64,000 nucleotides of DNA. Source: Roseibium sp. GTDB lineage: Bacteria; Pseudomonadota; Alphaproteobacteria; Rhizobiales; Stappiaceae. Position 1 is the stretch's first letter. The number at the start of each line of letters is the position of its first letter. The translations under genes were made by a program, and so were the position numbers. Below the pieces are notes generated by a model. That model had not been told where the DNA came from. It did not search any database and saw nothing but the letters and a program-made list of their open reading frames with translations. Positions 8,770 through 17,438 of this stretch are shown in pieces. The stretch is taken from NCBI GenBank assembly GCA_017643925.1, contig JAEPML010000018.1, positions 27,943 through 91,942 on the forward strand. Reading direction: 5' to 3'.

Positions 8770-10029
8770 TCATCCAAGCATGTCCGTGGTGATGCCGGTG
8801 TACCAACCTTCCGATTCCTCGTAGGTGGCCTTTCGCACATCCGCACTTTCACCGGTCTTTGAAATGAAGCCGTCCACCTTTGCGATCTTTTCCAGCGTCG
8901 CTTCGTAGGTCGCGCCAACTTTCACGCCGTCATTGGGTGCAATCAGCGACCAGCAGGTGTTGGAGAATTTCGCCGGGAAAACCTTAGAACCGGTCAGCGC
9001 CCCGCGCACGGCATTCGCGCAGACCTTCGCCTGGGAGTTCGCCGAAAAACCGGATTTCGGCATATCCCCCTGGCTGGAGGCATCCCCGAGAACATATATG
9101 TCCGCATCCGCCTTCGTGGACATGTCAGCCGCGTTTACCGGTGCCCAGTTTCCATCCGTCACGGCCGCCATGTCGGCAATGCGCCCCGCCTTCATGGCCG
9201 GTATGACGTTACAGACATCGACATTCACCACCTCGCCATCGATCGTCACGGTCATGGCATTCGGATCAACAGACACGTTGCCGCCGCCGAATTCCTCGCC
9301 GATCCAGTCGACCATGCCCTCGTAGTGGTTTGCCCAGCCTTCCTGGAACAGGGCCATCTTGGAGAATTTCGGCTTGGGATCGGCCACGATGATCTTGGCG
9401 GTCGGATTGTTCTGCTTGAGGAAATGCGCAACCATCGAGATCCGCTCATACGGGCCCGGAGGACACCGATACGGATTGGGCGGCGCCACCATGGCGAAGG
9501 TTCCACCCTCTGGCATCGACATGAGCTGCGCCTTCAAAAGCTCGGATTGAGAGCCGGCCTTGTAGGCATGCGGCATGGCGTTCTGTGCACTGAGATCCCA
9601 TCCTTCCACGGCACCGTCGACGAAATCGATCCCCGGGCTGAGAATGAGTTTGTCGTAAGGCAGCGAACCACCACCGGCCAGGGCGACGGTCTTGGCATCG
9701 CGATCCACGCCGACGGCCCAGTCGTGCACCACATTGACCCCACCGGCCGCGAGACCGCCATAGGTGTGACCGATATCCTCGATTTCCTTGAAACCGCCGA
9801 GATAAAGATTTGAGAAGAAGCAGGTGTAGTACTTTCGGGTGGGCTCGATCAGCGTGACGTCGATTGCCCCCTTGCTGTCCTTGGCGATGTAACGCGCGGC
9901 GGTCGCGCCGCCGGCGCCGCCCCCGACAACGACAACACGTGGTTTTCCCTGCGCCTTGACCATGGGCGCCGACAGCACCGCGGCCATTGCGGCTGATGTG
10001 CCGATGAATTGCCTTCTGTTCAGTGTCAT
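8770..10029 (-). CDS. soxF: Flavocytochrome c sulfide dehydrogenase flavoprotein SoxF
   Basis: The 419-residue flavoprotein begins with a Tat-type leader (NRRQFIGTSAA) and a dinucleotide-binding motif VVVVGGGAGGATAAR. The cysteine in YYTCFFSN corresponds to the FAD-linking Cys of FccB. The redox pair is in YRCPPGPYER and FSNTCWSLIAP. It oxidises sulfide in the periplasm and passes electrons to a diheme cytochrome, here the adjacent SoxE. A strong GGGAGG ribosome site precedes the ATG. Length and motif order match the family, so the assignment is firm. Confidence 0.95.
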   Translation of the reverse strand: MTLNRRQFIGTSAAMAAVLSAPMVKAQGKPRVVVVGGGAGGATAARYIAKDSKGAIDVTLIEPTRKYYTCFFSNLYLGGFKEIEDIGHTYGGLAAGGVNVVHDWAVGVDRDAKTVALAGGGSLPYDKLILSPGIDFVDGAVEGWDLSAQNAMPHAYKAGSQSELLKAQLMSMPEGGTFAMVAPPNPYRCPPGPYERISMVAHFLKQNNPTAKIIVADPKPKFSKMALFQEGWANHYEGMVDWIGEEFGGGNVSVDPNAMTVTIDGEVVNVDVCNVIPAMKAGRIADMAAVTDGNWAPVNAADMSTKADADIYVLGDASSQGDMPKSGFSANSQAKVCANAVRGALTGSKVFPAKFSNTCWSLIAPNDGVKVGATYEATLEKIAKVDGFISKTGESADVRKATYEESEGWYTGITTDMLG

Positions 10030-10051
10030 TGCTTCCTCCCTAAAAGCTCAG

Positions 10052-10759
10052 TCATTGTTCCAGCGCTGCGAAGTAGGACGCGAGCGCAGCTATCTCTTCT
10101 GCATTGAGCCGGCCGGCCATCATCTGCATGACAGGGTGGGCACGTTTCTTGTTCTTGTAGGCATGCATTGCGAGCACGAAGTCTTCCTCGGGCCACAGGA
10201 CAATCGACGGGATGCCGTCGTCACCGCCGTCGGCCTGATGGCAGGTGGTGCATTCGCTGCTGAGATATTCGCCGTATTCCGGGTCGCCCTCCAGCGCCAG
10301 AATGGCGGGATCGATGTCGTGATCCGTTGGCGTTGCCGTCGGATCTGCTTCCGGAATGTTGGCCGGATCATCAGAGAACGTGCGCAGGTAAGCCAGAAGG
10401 TTCGACCGGTCTTCAGCCTTCTTGAGCCCCTTGAAGCTCATCCGCGTCCCGCTTGCCAGCGCCCGTGGATTTTCCATGAAGGCGTTCAGCGTATCGATGT
10501 GCCACTCCAGACCGCCCCTGCCCGCACGCTGAAGGGCCTTTGAATACTGGAAATCTTCGTGACTGGCAGCCTTGCGACCGAATATGCCGTTCAGATGGGG
10601 ACCGATACGGTGCCTGGCGCCCTGCCCGACCTGGTGGCAGCTCTTGCACTTGTTGTAGACCGTTTTCCCCGCAACGGGATCGCCGAATTCCTCCGCAGCA
10701 CCAGCGGTACTAAAGAACAGCCCGGCAACAACAAAGAAGATGACACGGCGAAAGGACAT
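10052..10759 (-). CDS. soxE: Diheme cytochrome c SoxE
   Basis: The 235-residue protein has a Sec signal and two class I cytochrome c heme sites, CKSCHQ (about residue 38) and CTTCHQ (about residue 171), in two separate domains. The first domain has a distal-type Met in GTRMSFKG; the second ends with VMQMMAGRLNAEEIAALASYFA. SoxE is the cytochrome partner of the SoxF flavoprotein. It starts seven bases after soxD and is followed 22 bases later by soxF, so it is part of the soxBCDEF unit. Confidence 0.9.
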   Translation of the reverse strand: MSFRRVIFFVVAGLFFSTAGAAEEFGDPVAGKTVYNKCKSCHQVGQGARHRIGPHLNGIFGRKAASHEDFQYSKALQRAGRGGLEWHIDTLNAFMENPRALASGTRMSFKGLKKAEDRSNLLAYLRTFSDDPANIPEADPTATPTDHDIDPAILALEGDPEYGEYLSSECTTCHQADGGDDGIPSIVLWPEEDFVLAMHAYKNKKRAHPVMQMMAGRLNAEEIAALASYFAALEQ

Positions 10760-10765
10760 GACCGC

Positions 10766-12058
10766 CTATTCCCCGATCGACTTGAGATAGGCGGTAATGG
10801 CAGACAGATCGGTGTCCTTTTTCAGACCAGCGAATGCCATCTTGGTGCCCTTCATATAGGCCTTCGGCTTTGCGAGAAACTCTACCAGTGCCGTTTCGTC
10901 CCAAACCCGGCCCTCGCCTTTGGCTGCGACAAAGACCTTGGAATACTTGAAGCCTTCGACCGATCCCATCGTGCGTCCCATCAAACCATTGAGTTGAGGG
11001 CCGGACTTGTTCTTTGCGCCTTCACCCACCGCATGACAGGCCTTGCACTTCTTGAACACCTTCTCACCCGCCGCGATCACCCCAGGATCGATTTGCGAAG
11101 CAGGACTTTCGGTGCCTTCAGCTGCCCCACCACCATCGGCAGACGCGGCCTTGGCCACGAAAGTCGGTGTATCCTCGGTCGCAGCATGGTTCATCACGGA
11201 CTCCCCACCGTCTTCCGGGGTCACGTCAAGAAAGGTCGCGCGCATGGTGATTTCGACCGCCGGCTTGCAGTTTTCCATGCAGGGCTCACCGCTCCATTGA
11301 GCGTATTCCCGCTCGGGACGGTCGTCGACAATGAAGCCGGCCTGGTTGTACATCTCGAAATCGGAAAAATTCTCGTGGCTTAACTCGAACTCGTCGTCGA
11401 CCAGATCGTTGGAATAGAGGATGTAGGCAACGATCGCATAGGTTTCGTCAGCCGTCAGCGTTTGCGCCTCGCCGAAGGGCATCGACCTGTGAACATAGTC
11501 CCAGACGGTCGACAGGTAAGGCCAGTAGGATCCCACGGTTTTCACAGGATCCTTGTCTGCAAGCGTGTCAAACCCTCCGGCCAGCACAGGCCAGTTGTCA
11601 ACACCCTCTGCGAAGTCTCCGTGACAGGATGCACATTTCTCAGCGAAGACTTCCTCGCCGGTGAAGACGTCGCCACTGCCCTCGGGCAATCCCCGCCCAT
11701 CGGGAAGGACATCGACATCCCAGGCTGCGATTTCCGCGGCCAATGCCTCCCGGCCCAGACCATAGCCAGCTTCGCTCTGGGGAGCGCGCTCGGTGAGATC
11801 CGAACCACCGGAAGCGCTCTTGTCGGCAAGCGCCTGCACCTCGGCAATTTGTGTCCTGAGCGCATCGGAAACGGCCGCTTCCTCGCTTGCCTTCTGGTTC
11901 GCCGCTTCCACCTGTTGGGAAGCCTGTTCGACGCGCCGTTCGAGCGAGGAAATCTTGTTCTGTCCGTAGTCCAGATTTGCGATGACCAGCGCAACGGCCA
12001 CAGCCAGTGCCGTACCACCTGCGACGGGAAGAACGATCTGGTTAAGAGACTTCGACAT
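10766..12058 (-). CDS. soxD: SoxD diheme cytochrome c subunit of sulfane dehydrogenase
   Basis: The chosen ATG at 12058 gives 430 residues; longer frames run back through soxC and are shadows. The N-terminus is a membrane helix (about residues 8-27) followed by a coiled-coil (about 35-65), then a cytochrome domain with CASCHG and a C-terminal cytochrome c domain with CKACHA and distal Met in GTKMAFAG. A separate CxxxC pair sits in GEPCMENCKP. SoxD accepts electrons from the molybdenum subunit SoxC, with which it overlaps by 17 bases. The N-terminal helix plus coiled-coil should anchor SoxCD to the membrane and may mediate oligomerisation. Confidence 0.9.
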   Translation of the reverse strand: MSKSLNQIVLPVAGGTALAVAVALVIANLDYGQNKISSLERRVEQASQQVEAANQKASEEAAVSDALRTQIAEVQALADKSASGGSDLTERAPQSEAGYGLGREALAAEIAAWDVDVLPDGRGLPEGSGDVFTGEEVFAEKCASCHGDFAEGVDNWPVLAGGFDTLADKDPVKTVGSYWPYLSTVWDYVHRSMPFGEAQTLTADETYAIVAYILYSNDLVDDEFELSHENFSDFEMYNQAGFIVDDRPEREYAQWSGEPCMENCKPAVEITMRATFLDVTPEDGGESVMNHAATEDTPTFVAKAASADGGGAAEGTESPASQIDPGVIAAGEKVFKKCKACHAVGEGAKNKSGPQLNGLMGRTMGSVEGFKYSKVFVAAKGEGRVWDETALVEFLAKPKAYMKGTKMAFAGLKKDTDLSAITAYLKSIGE

Positions 12059-13313
12059 TCTCGACGACCCCATTTTCATCCACGTACCAGGTCTGGATGC
12101 AATTGTTGTGATAGACGGAGTTCTCGCCCCGGGAGGTCCGGAGCTGGTCCTTGGTCGGCTGGACATAACCGGTTTCATCGATGGCCCGCGATTGCAGCAG
12201 CATCGGCTCCCCGGTCCATTCCGTATCAAGGTAGAAACGCGTCAGCGCCTTGCTGTCGCCCTGTTTTCCGAGCCGCGCCGTCTCCCAGGTGATGCCGCCG
12301 TCCTTGGAGACATCCACGCGGGTGATCTTGCCATGGCCTGACCACGCAAGCCCGGAAATGACCAGGGGACCGTGCGCGTGGTCGATGGGCATTTGCGGAC
12401 TGGGCGTTGTTATGACGGATTTTGCATCCATGACCCAGGTCCACTTGCGCGCGGTCCCGTCTTCGTAAACATCCGTGTATTTGGATGTTTCTTCGCGGCT
12501 CTCGACGGCCGCATCCGTCACCTCGATGCGGCGCAGCCACTTGACCCACATGTTTCCTTCCCAGCCCGGGACAACGAGGCGGACGGGGTAACCGTGTTCC
12601 ATGCGCAGGGCCTCGCCATTTGCCTTGAAGGCGACAAGCACATCTTCCAGCGCCTTTTCCATCGGAATGGAACGCCCGTTCGATGAGGCATCCGCGCCCT
12701 CGACATAGACCCACTTGTCCTTCAGGTCGCCGGCCGCCGCCAGGCCGGCTTCGTTCAGCAATGTGCGCAGGGGCACACCGGTGTATTCCATGTTGTGGAT
12801 CATTCCATGCGTGAACTGCGCGCCGTTCAATTGCGCACCAGCCCATTCCATGCCCGTATTCGCCGCGCATTCACAGAAATAGACATGGTTCTCGCGCGGG
12901 AAGCGCTCCAGATCCTTGTAGGTGAAGACCAGCGGCCGATCGACCAGCCCGTTGATCATCAGCCTGAAGTCTTCCTTGCGCAATTCGATGGCGCCCGAAT
13001 GATGCCTTTCGAAGGCGCAGCCCTGCGGTGTGATTGTGCCGTCCAGCGCATGGATCGGTGTGAAGTTGATCGACGAGATCGGCGAGGCGGTCAGCCATTC
13101 GACATTCCGCCGGACGACATCCTTCTCGAAACTGATCGGCAGGCCATAAGGCGCTTCGTCCACACCGACGCCAGTCAAAGATGCCCAGTCCTGAACCTCG
13201 GTTATGAGTGGATCCGCCTCCTTGGCCACGGCGGCCCCGGCAACGGTTCCACCGGCAAGAGCGACACTGCCTTTCAGGAAGCTCCTGCGGGATGTTTTCA
13301 CGTCTTTTTCCAT
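12042..13313 (-). CDS. soxC: SoxC sulfane dehydrogenase molybdenum subunit
   Basis: The ATG at 13313 (MEKDVKTSRRSFLKG) gives 423 residues with a Tat leader; the frame upstream of it is intergenic. The sulfite-oxidase-fold molybdopterin domain is recognisable from GLVDRPLVFTYKDL, the Mo-ligand cysteine in FCECAANTGMEW and the cofactor-binding GYPVRLVVPGWEG. A dimerisation domain follows (VISGLAWSGHGKITRVDVS). SoxCD removes electrons from the protein-bound sulfane sulfur on SoxY, allowing full oxidation of thiosulfate to sulfate without sulfur globules. It follows soxB after 22 bases. Confidence 0.95.
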   Translation of the reverse strand: MEKDVKTSRRSFLKGSVALAGGTVAGAAVAKEADPLITEVQDWASLTGVGVDEAPYGLPISFEKDVVRRNVEWLTASPISSINFTPIHALDGTITPQGCAFERHHSGAIELRKEDFRLMINGLVDRPLVFTYKDLERFPRENHVYFCECAANTGMEWAGAQLNGAQFTHGMIHNMEYTGVPLRTLLNEAGLAAAGDLKDKWVYVEGADASSNGRSIPMEKALEDVLVAFKANGEALRMEHGYPVRLVVPGWEGNMWVKWLRRIEVTDAAVESREETSKYTDVYEDGTARKWTWVMDAKSVITTPSPQMPIDHAHGPLVISGLAWSGHGKITRVDVSKDGGITWETARLGKQGDSKALTRFYLDTEWTGEPMLLQSRAIDETGYVQPTKDQLRTSRGENSVYHNNCIQTWYVDENGVVENVEVS

Positions 13314-13335
13314 CGGAAAGGACTCCCTGTCTCGG

Positions 13336-15033
13336 CTAGGCGCCGACCACTTCAACACTGTTGTTTTCCTGCGTCGTCACCGTGCCGAGCTTGCGGATGT
13401 GGCTCTCGACGACATCCCAGATCTGCGGCCCTTCGGTGCCTTCGTTCACACTCGCCCAACCTGCGATCATGTAGGACCGCGCCGGATCGATCGCCTCGCC
13501 GCTCTTCAGCAAGGTCATGTTCGAGATCCGGTTCCCCTGAGATTGGTTGACGTCGATGCGGTAACCGAGGCCACCGGTGCGCACCATGTCCCCACCCTGC
13601 TGGTAGTAGGGATCGGGATTGAAGATGTTGTCGGCGACGTCTTCGAGAACCACCTTGAGGAACTCGCCTGTCATCTCCGAGCGATAGGCCTTTCCATAGG
13701 TCATCGACGTCACGTTGAAGATGTCCTCGCGTGTAATGTCCTGGCCGGGTATGAGCGACGGCCCCCAGCGCACACCCGGGCTGAGCGCAATCTCTGCATC
13801 CCGTTCCGAAATCAGGGCGTCGCAGATGAGGTCGTCCCACGTGCCGTTGAAATTCCCGCGTCGGTACAGAAGACTGTCCGTCTTGCCGATGACTTCCGAC
13901 ATGTCCTCGAGATAGGGGGCACGCTGTTCGTCGATCAGCGCGGCAACTTCCGCATCCGGCTCGATCACGTCGGAAAACACGGGGATGAGCTTGTGGCGAT
14001 AGCCGAGCAGTTGCCCGTTGCGAATGTCCAGATCCACGCGGCTGACAAACTTTCCGTTCGAACCTGAAGGCACGATGATCGTCTTGCCGGACAAGACCGG
14101 TTCCGGCAGCGCATCATGCGTATGTCCTGACAAAATGACATCGATGCCGTCGACGATCGTTGCCATCTTCTTGTCGACGTCGAAGCCGTTATGGCTGAGC
14201 ACCACGACACATTCCGCACCTTCGGCGCGGACCTCGTCCACCATGGCCTGCATGTTCTCGTCGCGGATCCCGAAGGCATATTCAGGGAACATCCAGCCCG
14301 GATTTGCGATCGGCATATAGGGGAACGCCTGGCCGATGACCGCTACTTTCGTGCCACCGCGTTCAAACATCTTGTAGGGCGGAAAGAGTTCCGTCGGTTC
14401 GTCCCACTCCACATCGAAAATATTCTGTCCCAGCGCCGCGAAGGGCAGGTTTTCGACGATCTCGTTCACGCGTTCGCTGCCGAGCGTGAATTCCCAGTGG
14501 AACGTCATGGCATCCGGGTTCAGAGCGTTCATGACATTGACCATGTCCTGACCTGCCGTCTTGTAGCAGGTGTAGGAGCCGTGCCATGTGTCCCCCCCAT
14601 CGAGGAGTATGGCATCCGGCCGGTCAGCGCGGATAGACTTGATGACCGTTGCCACGCGATCCAGGCCACCTACGCGGCCATAGCCCTTTGCCAGAGAGGC
14701 GAAGTCTCCGGAACTGAGGGCGTAATGGCTCGGGCTGCCATCCTCAATCCCGTATAGGCTGCGAAACTTCGCCCCTGTCACATGGGGCACCGCCCCCTTG
14801 TTGCTTCCCACACCGATGTTTTCAGAAGGCTCCCTGAAGTAGATCGGTTTCAGCTGGGCATGGATATCGGTGACGTGAATGAGCGACACGTTGCCGAAAG
14901 TCTCGAATTCAAGAAGCTGATCCTGTGTGAGCGATTGTTGCGCCGCCAGGCGGGCCCAATTGCCAAACCCGGAGGCTCCGACAATTGCCGAGGCTGCCAT
15001 GCCGACCTGTAGAAAATCGCGCCGCGATATCAT
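13336..15033 (-). CDS. soxB: SoxB thiosulfohydrolase (sulfate thiol esterase)
   Basis: Starting at the ATG at 15033 the 565-residue protein has a Tat leader (MISRRDFLQVGMAASAIVG). It is a two-metal calcineurin-like/5'-nucleotidase-family enzyme with VTDIHAQL, LDGGDTWHGS, VVLSHNGFD and ILSGHTHD providing Mn ligands. It hydrolyses the sulfonate group from SoxY-bound thiosulfate as sulfate. The longer frame starting at 15099 would run through the palindrome at 15050-15077 and is rejected. A SoxR-type site lies 22 bases upstream, so soxB heads its own transcription unit. Confidence 0.95.
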   Translation of the reverse strand: MISRRDFLQVGMAASAIVGASGFGNWARLAAQQSLTQDQLLEFETFGNVSLIHVTDIHAQLKPIYFREPSENIGVGSNKGAVPHVTGAKFRSLYGIEDGSPSHYALSSGDFASLAKGYGRVGGLDRVATVIKSIRADRPDAILLDGGDTWHGSYTCYKTAGQDMVNVMNALNPDAMTFHWEFTLGSERVNEIVENLPFAALGQNIFDVEWDEPTELFPPYKMFERGGTKVAVIGQAFPYMPIANPGWMFPEYAFGIRDENMQAMVDEVRAEGAECVVVLSHNGFDVDKKMATIVDGIDVILSGHTHDALPEPVLSGKTIIVPSGSNGKFVSRVDLDIRNGQLLGYRHKLIPVFSDVIEPDAEVAALIDEQRAPYLEDMSEVIGKTDSLLYRRGNFNGTWDDLICDALISERDAEIALSPGVRWGPSLIPGQDITREDIFNVTSMTYGKAYRSEMTGEFLKVVLEDVADNIFNPDPYYQQGGDMVRTGGLGYRIDVNQSQGNRISNMTLLKSGEAIDPARSYMIAGWASVNEGTEGPQIWDVVESHIRKLGTVTTQENNSVEVVGA

Positions 15034-15055
15034 GCCGTCTCTCTCCTTACAATAT

Positions 15056-15071
15056 ATTCGAATAAATGAAT
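15056..15071. promoter_or_regulatory. Proposed SoxR operator (site 2) before soxB
   Basis: ATTCGAATAAATGAAT has the ATTC-N8-GAAT form. It is nested in a larger inverted repeat with perfect ten-base arms, CAATATATTC (15050-15059) and GAATATATTG (15068-15077). It lies between the soxA terminator and the soxB start. Confidence 0.7.
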
Positions 15072-15082
15072 ATATTGTCTTC

Positions 15083-15111
15083 AAAAGAGCCCCTGCCATC
15101 GACAGGGGCTC
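15083..15111 (-). terminator. Rho-independent terminator after soxA
   Basis: Read leftward, a perfect nine-base stem (GAGCCCCTG with CAGGGGCTC, loop of seven) is followed by TTTT. It sits 11 bases beyond the soxA stop and ends the soxXYZA unit before the soxB promoter. Confidence 0.85.
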
Positions 15112-15121
15112 AACACAGTCT

Positions 15122-15973
15122 TTAGTTTCTTACCGAAGGCCCTTCAACACTCAGGCCATTGCCGCGCGATGCAACATAAAGCTCAAGAGCGATGAATTCC
15201 GGCGAACCAGGCTTGTAGGTCTGGGCACGCGTGTCCCGAACACATCCCTTGAACCTGGCATGCACCGAGTTCAGCTTGGTGTTCTTGAGCCGGTAGGTCG
15301 GGAACCCATTGATCTGCCCCTGGCTCAGGTGGTCGGCCCGGATCATCATGCCATAGCTGTCCTCGTGACAATTCGCACAAGACAGTTCCAACTGACCGGT
15401 TCGCGTGTAGTAGAGCTCCTTGCCCTGCTCCCAGGTCTCCTTGGCCGGTCCGTTGATTTCCACATTGACCGGCATTCCGCGAGAAACCGACGAAATGAGA
15501 GCCACCATATCCGTCATGTCGCCACCAGTGTATTTCCACGTCTTGGCGCCCATGCGTGTCTCACGGCAATTGTTGACCTCCATTTCCAGGGTGGTCACCT
15601 TGCCCATTTCCTCATTCCACTTCGGATAGACCGCCCGAACACCGGCCATTTCCTCCGGTGCGCCGTGGCAGTTTGCGCAGGATTTTCCTGCCGAACCATC
15701 AACGGTCTCCCAGTCCACAGCTGCGTTTTCGACGCCAATCATGCCGGGATTGTCGAAATCATCCATCTGAAACGCCTGGGTTTCATCGGAGCGAAATCTC
15801 CATCCTGAATAGATCTCCGAGAGGTTTTCCGTGTGAGCCGGTGCATCAGTCTGCGTGACGATCGGGATATCCCCATTGATGGTCAGACTATCTTCATCGG
15901 GGTCAGACAGGGCCAACCCCGGAACCAGGACCAATGCTGCCGCAGAGCCTATGAATGCTGTTGTTTTTTTCAC
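15122..15973 (-). CDS. soxA: SoxA diheme cytochrome c, catalytic subunit of SoxAX
   Basis: The 283-residue protein has a Sec signal and two heme sites, SCANCHG and SCANCHE, plus the active-site cysteine in FKGCVRDTRA that carries a persulfide ligand in characterised SoxA. With SoxX it forms the L-cysteine S-thiosulfotransferase that conjugates thiosulfate to the SoxY swinging arm. Both hemes are retained, so this is the diheme class rather than the monoheme class. It is the last gene of soxXYZA. Confidence 0.95.
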   Translation of the reverse strand: MKKTTAFIGSAAALVLVPGLALSDPDEDSLTINGDIPIVTQTDAPAHTENLSEIYSGWRFRSDETQAFQMDDFDNPGMIGVENAAVDWETVDGSAGKSCANCHGAPEEMAGVRAVYPKWNEEMGKVTTLEMEVNNCRETRMGAKTWKYTGGDMTDMVALISSVSRGMPVNVEINGPAKETWEQGKELYYTRTGQLELSCANCHEDSYGMMIRADHLSQGQINGFPTYRLKNTKLNSVHARFKGCVRDTRAQTYKPGSPEFIALELYVASRGNGLSVEGPSVRN

Positions 15974-16011
15974 GCCTTCCTCCCTCTCCGAGACGCTGAG
16001 TGACCAGATGG

Positions 16012-16341
16012 TCAGCTGACAGTGATCTTTTTCGACGTGTCGTAGACGGATCCGTCGTCGTCATACCAGGTGAACTTGAACTCGCCAGACTCCGGTACGA
16101 CCGCTTCGAACTGGAAGTAAGGATTGGTCGAAATCGCCGGTTCAAGCGTCACATCGATCACGTTCTGACCGTTAAAGTCCGCCGTGAAGCGATTGATGAT
16201 TGAACGCGGAATGATGTTGCCGTCATCGTCCTTGCGCTGACCGCTTTCCATCTTGTGGCTGATCAGGGTCTTGATGGTGATCGTTTCACCAGCAGCAGCC
16301 TTCTTGGGGACCTTTACCCTTGGTTTCACACCAGATGCCAT
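16012..16341 (-). CDS. soxZ: SoxZ, partner of the SoxY carrier
   Basis: The 109-residue protein is a typical SoxZ immunoglobulin-like domain: VKVPKKAAAGETITIKTLISHKMESGQRKD opens it and FTWYDDDGSVY closes it. It has no signal peptide and is normally co-exported with SoxY through the SoxY Tat leader. SoxYZ carries the pathway intermediates covalently. It lies 25 bases after soxY. Confidence 0.95.
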   Translation of the reverse strand: MASGVKPRVKVPKKAAAGETITIKTLISHKMESGQRKDDDGNIIPRSIINRFTADFNGQNVIDVTLEPAISTNPYFQFEAVVPESGEFKFTWYDDDGSVYDTSKKITVS

Positions 16342-16366
16342 GATTAATCTCCTAATGCCTTCCGGG

Positions 16367-16801
16367 TCAGCCGCCGCAGCCGCCGATGGTGACTTTCACG
16401 TTCGCCTTGGCGATCTGGAAGGAACCGTCTTCCATTTTTGCGATCGCAACGACGTTCTGCGTCGTCGCAAGGCGAATGCGCGTTGAGGCGCTCCGAGAGG
16501 CGCTCAGGGGTCCAAACTTGAAGGTCGCGACATTCGGCACAGGATTGCCATCGGCAAACAGCGTGACTTCGGCTGCGCCAGGCGCGTCAAACGCGATCGG
16601 AACCGTGTTGCCGTTTTCGGCAATTTCCGGGGCCGTCAGTGTGATGGCCCCTTCGCCGAGGTCTGCACCGCCGGTCAGTGCAGCAACCGCATGATCCGTG
16701 AGACTGGCAAAGGCAGGAAGGCTGGCCAGACCAGCCAGAGCGAATGTGCTGGAGCCGAGAGCGAGTAGTTTTCGCCGAGTCAATTCCATGGTGTTCTCCA
16801 T
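16367..16801 (-). CDS. soxY: SoxY sulfur-carrier protein
   Basis: The 144-residue protein ends in GGCGG, the diagnostic swinging-arm motif whose cysteine carries thiosulfate, sulfane and sulfonate intermediates. A Tat leader (TRRKLLALGSSTFALAG) is present; either the first ATG or the second, four codons later, could start it. The next start codon, of soxZ, is 25 bases downstream. The assignment is firm. Confidence 0.97.
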   Translation of the reverse strand: MENTMELTRRKLLALGSSTFALAGLASLPAFASLTDHAVAALTGGADLGEGAITLTAPEIAENGNTVPIAFDAPGAAEVTLFADGNPVPNVATFKFGPLSASRSASTRIRLATTQNVVAIAKMEDGSFQIAKANVKVTIGGCGG

Positions 16802-16811
16802 TTCAGGAAGA

Positions 16812-17285
16812 TCATTCTTCCTTGAGCGTTACGAGAAAGGCGACGACGTCCTCGATTTGCTGCGCAGACAGCAGGGGCTGGACGTCTCCGTCGCCATGAG
16901 CTTCACCGGTATAGGCGTCACCCAGGCGAACAAAGCCCTCGGTTTTGTAGAATGACGGCATGAGGCTGCCCTCGAACATCACCTTGGCATTCGCAACGAT
17001 GCCGCGAAGCTCGGCAACGGACCAGCGATCCGCGACGCCGTCGAGCGGCGGTCCGATTTCACCGTGAAATGCCAGATGACTGAGAGCGGAAACCTGATGG
17101 CATGCAATGCAGTTGCCCGCACCCTTGTTCATGATTTCCGCTCCGGACGCAGGATCACCCACCACTCCGGACAGCGAAACCTCGACTGCTCCGTCAACAA
17201 AGACGACGTCGGTGGGCTTCACCGATTCAGCGGTAGCCGTGGATGCGGCAAGCATGGCCGTCAAGCCGATTAATGCGTGTTTCAT
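16812..17285 (-). CDS. soxX: SoxX monoheme cytochrome c subunit of SoxAX
   Basis: The 157-residue protein has a Sec signal (MKHALIGLTAMLAASTATA), a single heme site NCIACHQ at about residues 58-63 and the distal Met in SLMPSFY. The C-terminus QQIEDVVAFLVTLKEE is the usual last cytochrome helix. It pairs with SoxA. It is the first gene of its unit, with a proposed SoxR site 75 bases upstream. Confidence 0.95.
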   Translation of the reverse strand: MKHALIGLTAMLAASTATAESVKPTDVVFVDGAVEVSLSGVVGDPASGAEIMNKGAGNCIACHQVSALSHLAFHGEIGPPLDGVADRWSVAELRGIVANAKVMFEGSLMPSFYKTEGFVRLGDAYTGEAHGDGDVQPLLSAQQIEDVVAFLVTLKEE

Positions 17286-17360
17286 GCGCCCTCCCTCAGA
17301 CGATTCTTACCGACCGTGAGTGCGACACTACATCACATATTCGCTTTTACGCAATAACAA

Positions 17361-17376
17361 ATTCAAATAAATGAAT
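17361..17376. promoter_or_regulatory. Proposed SoxR operator (site 3) before soxX
   Basis: ATTCAAATAAATGAAT fits ATTC-N8-GAAT and is extended to seven-base perfect arms, AAATTCA at 17359 and TGAATTT ending at 17378. It lies between soxW and soxX, indicating that soxXYZA has its own promoter. Confidence 0.7.
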
Positions 17377-17438
17377 TTATCTTTCTGTTCGCTAGTGCAG
17401 CAAATTTCGGAAGAATGTGTCGCAAAGTCACGAAAACC

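Noticed and set aside
10766..12229. Longer SoxD start at 12229
   Set aside because: The extra 57 residues lie over soxC and are not protein-like.
13336..15099. Longer SoxB start at 15099
   Set aside because: It would place the inverted repeat and promoter inside the gene and hide the Tat leader; the ATG at 15033 is better.
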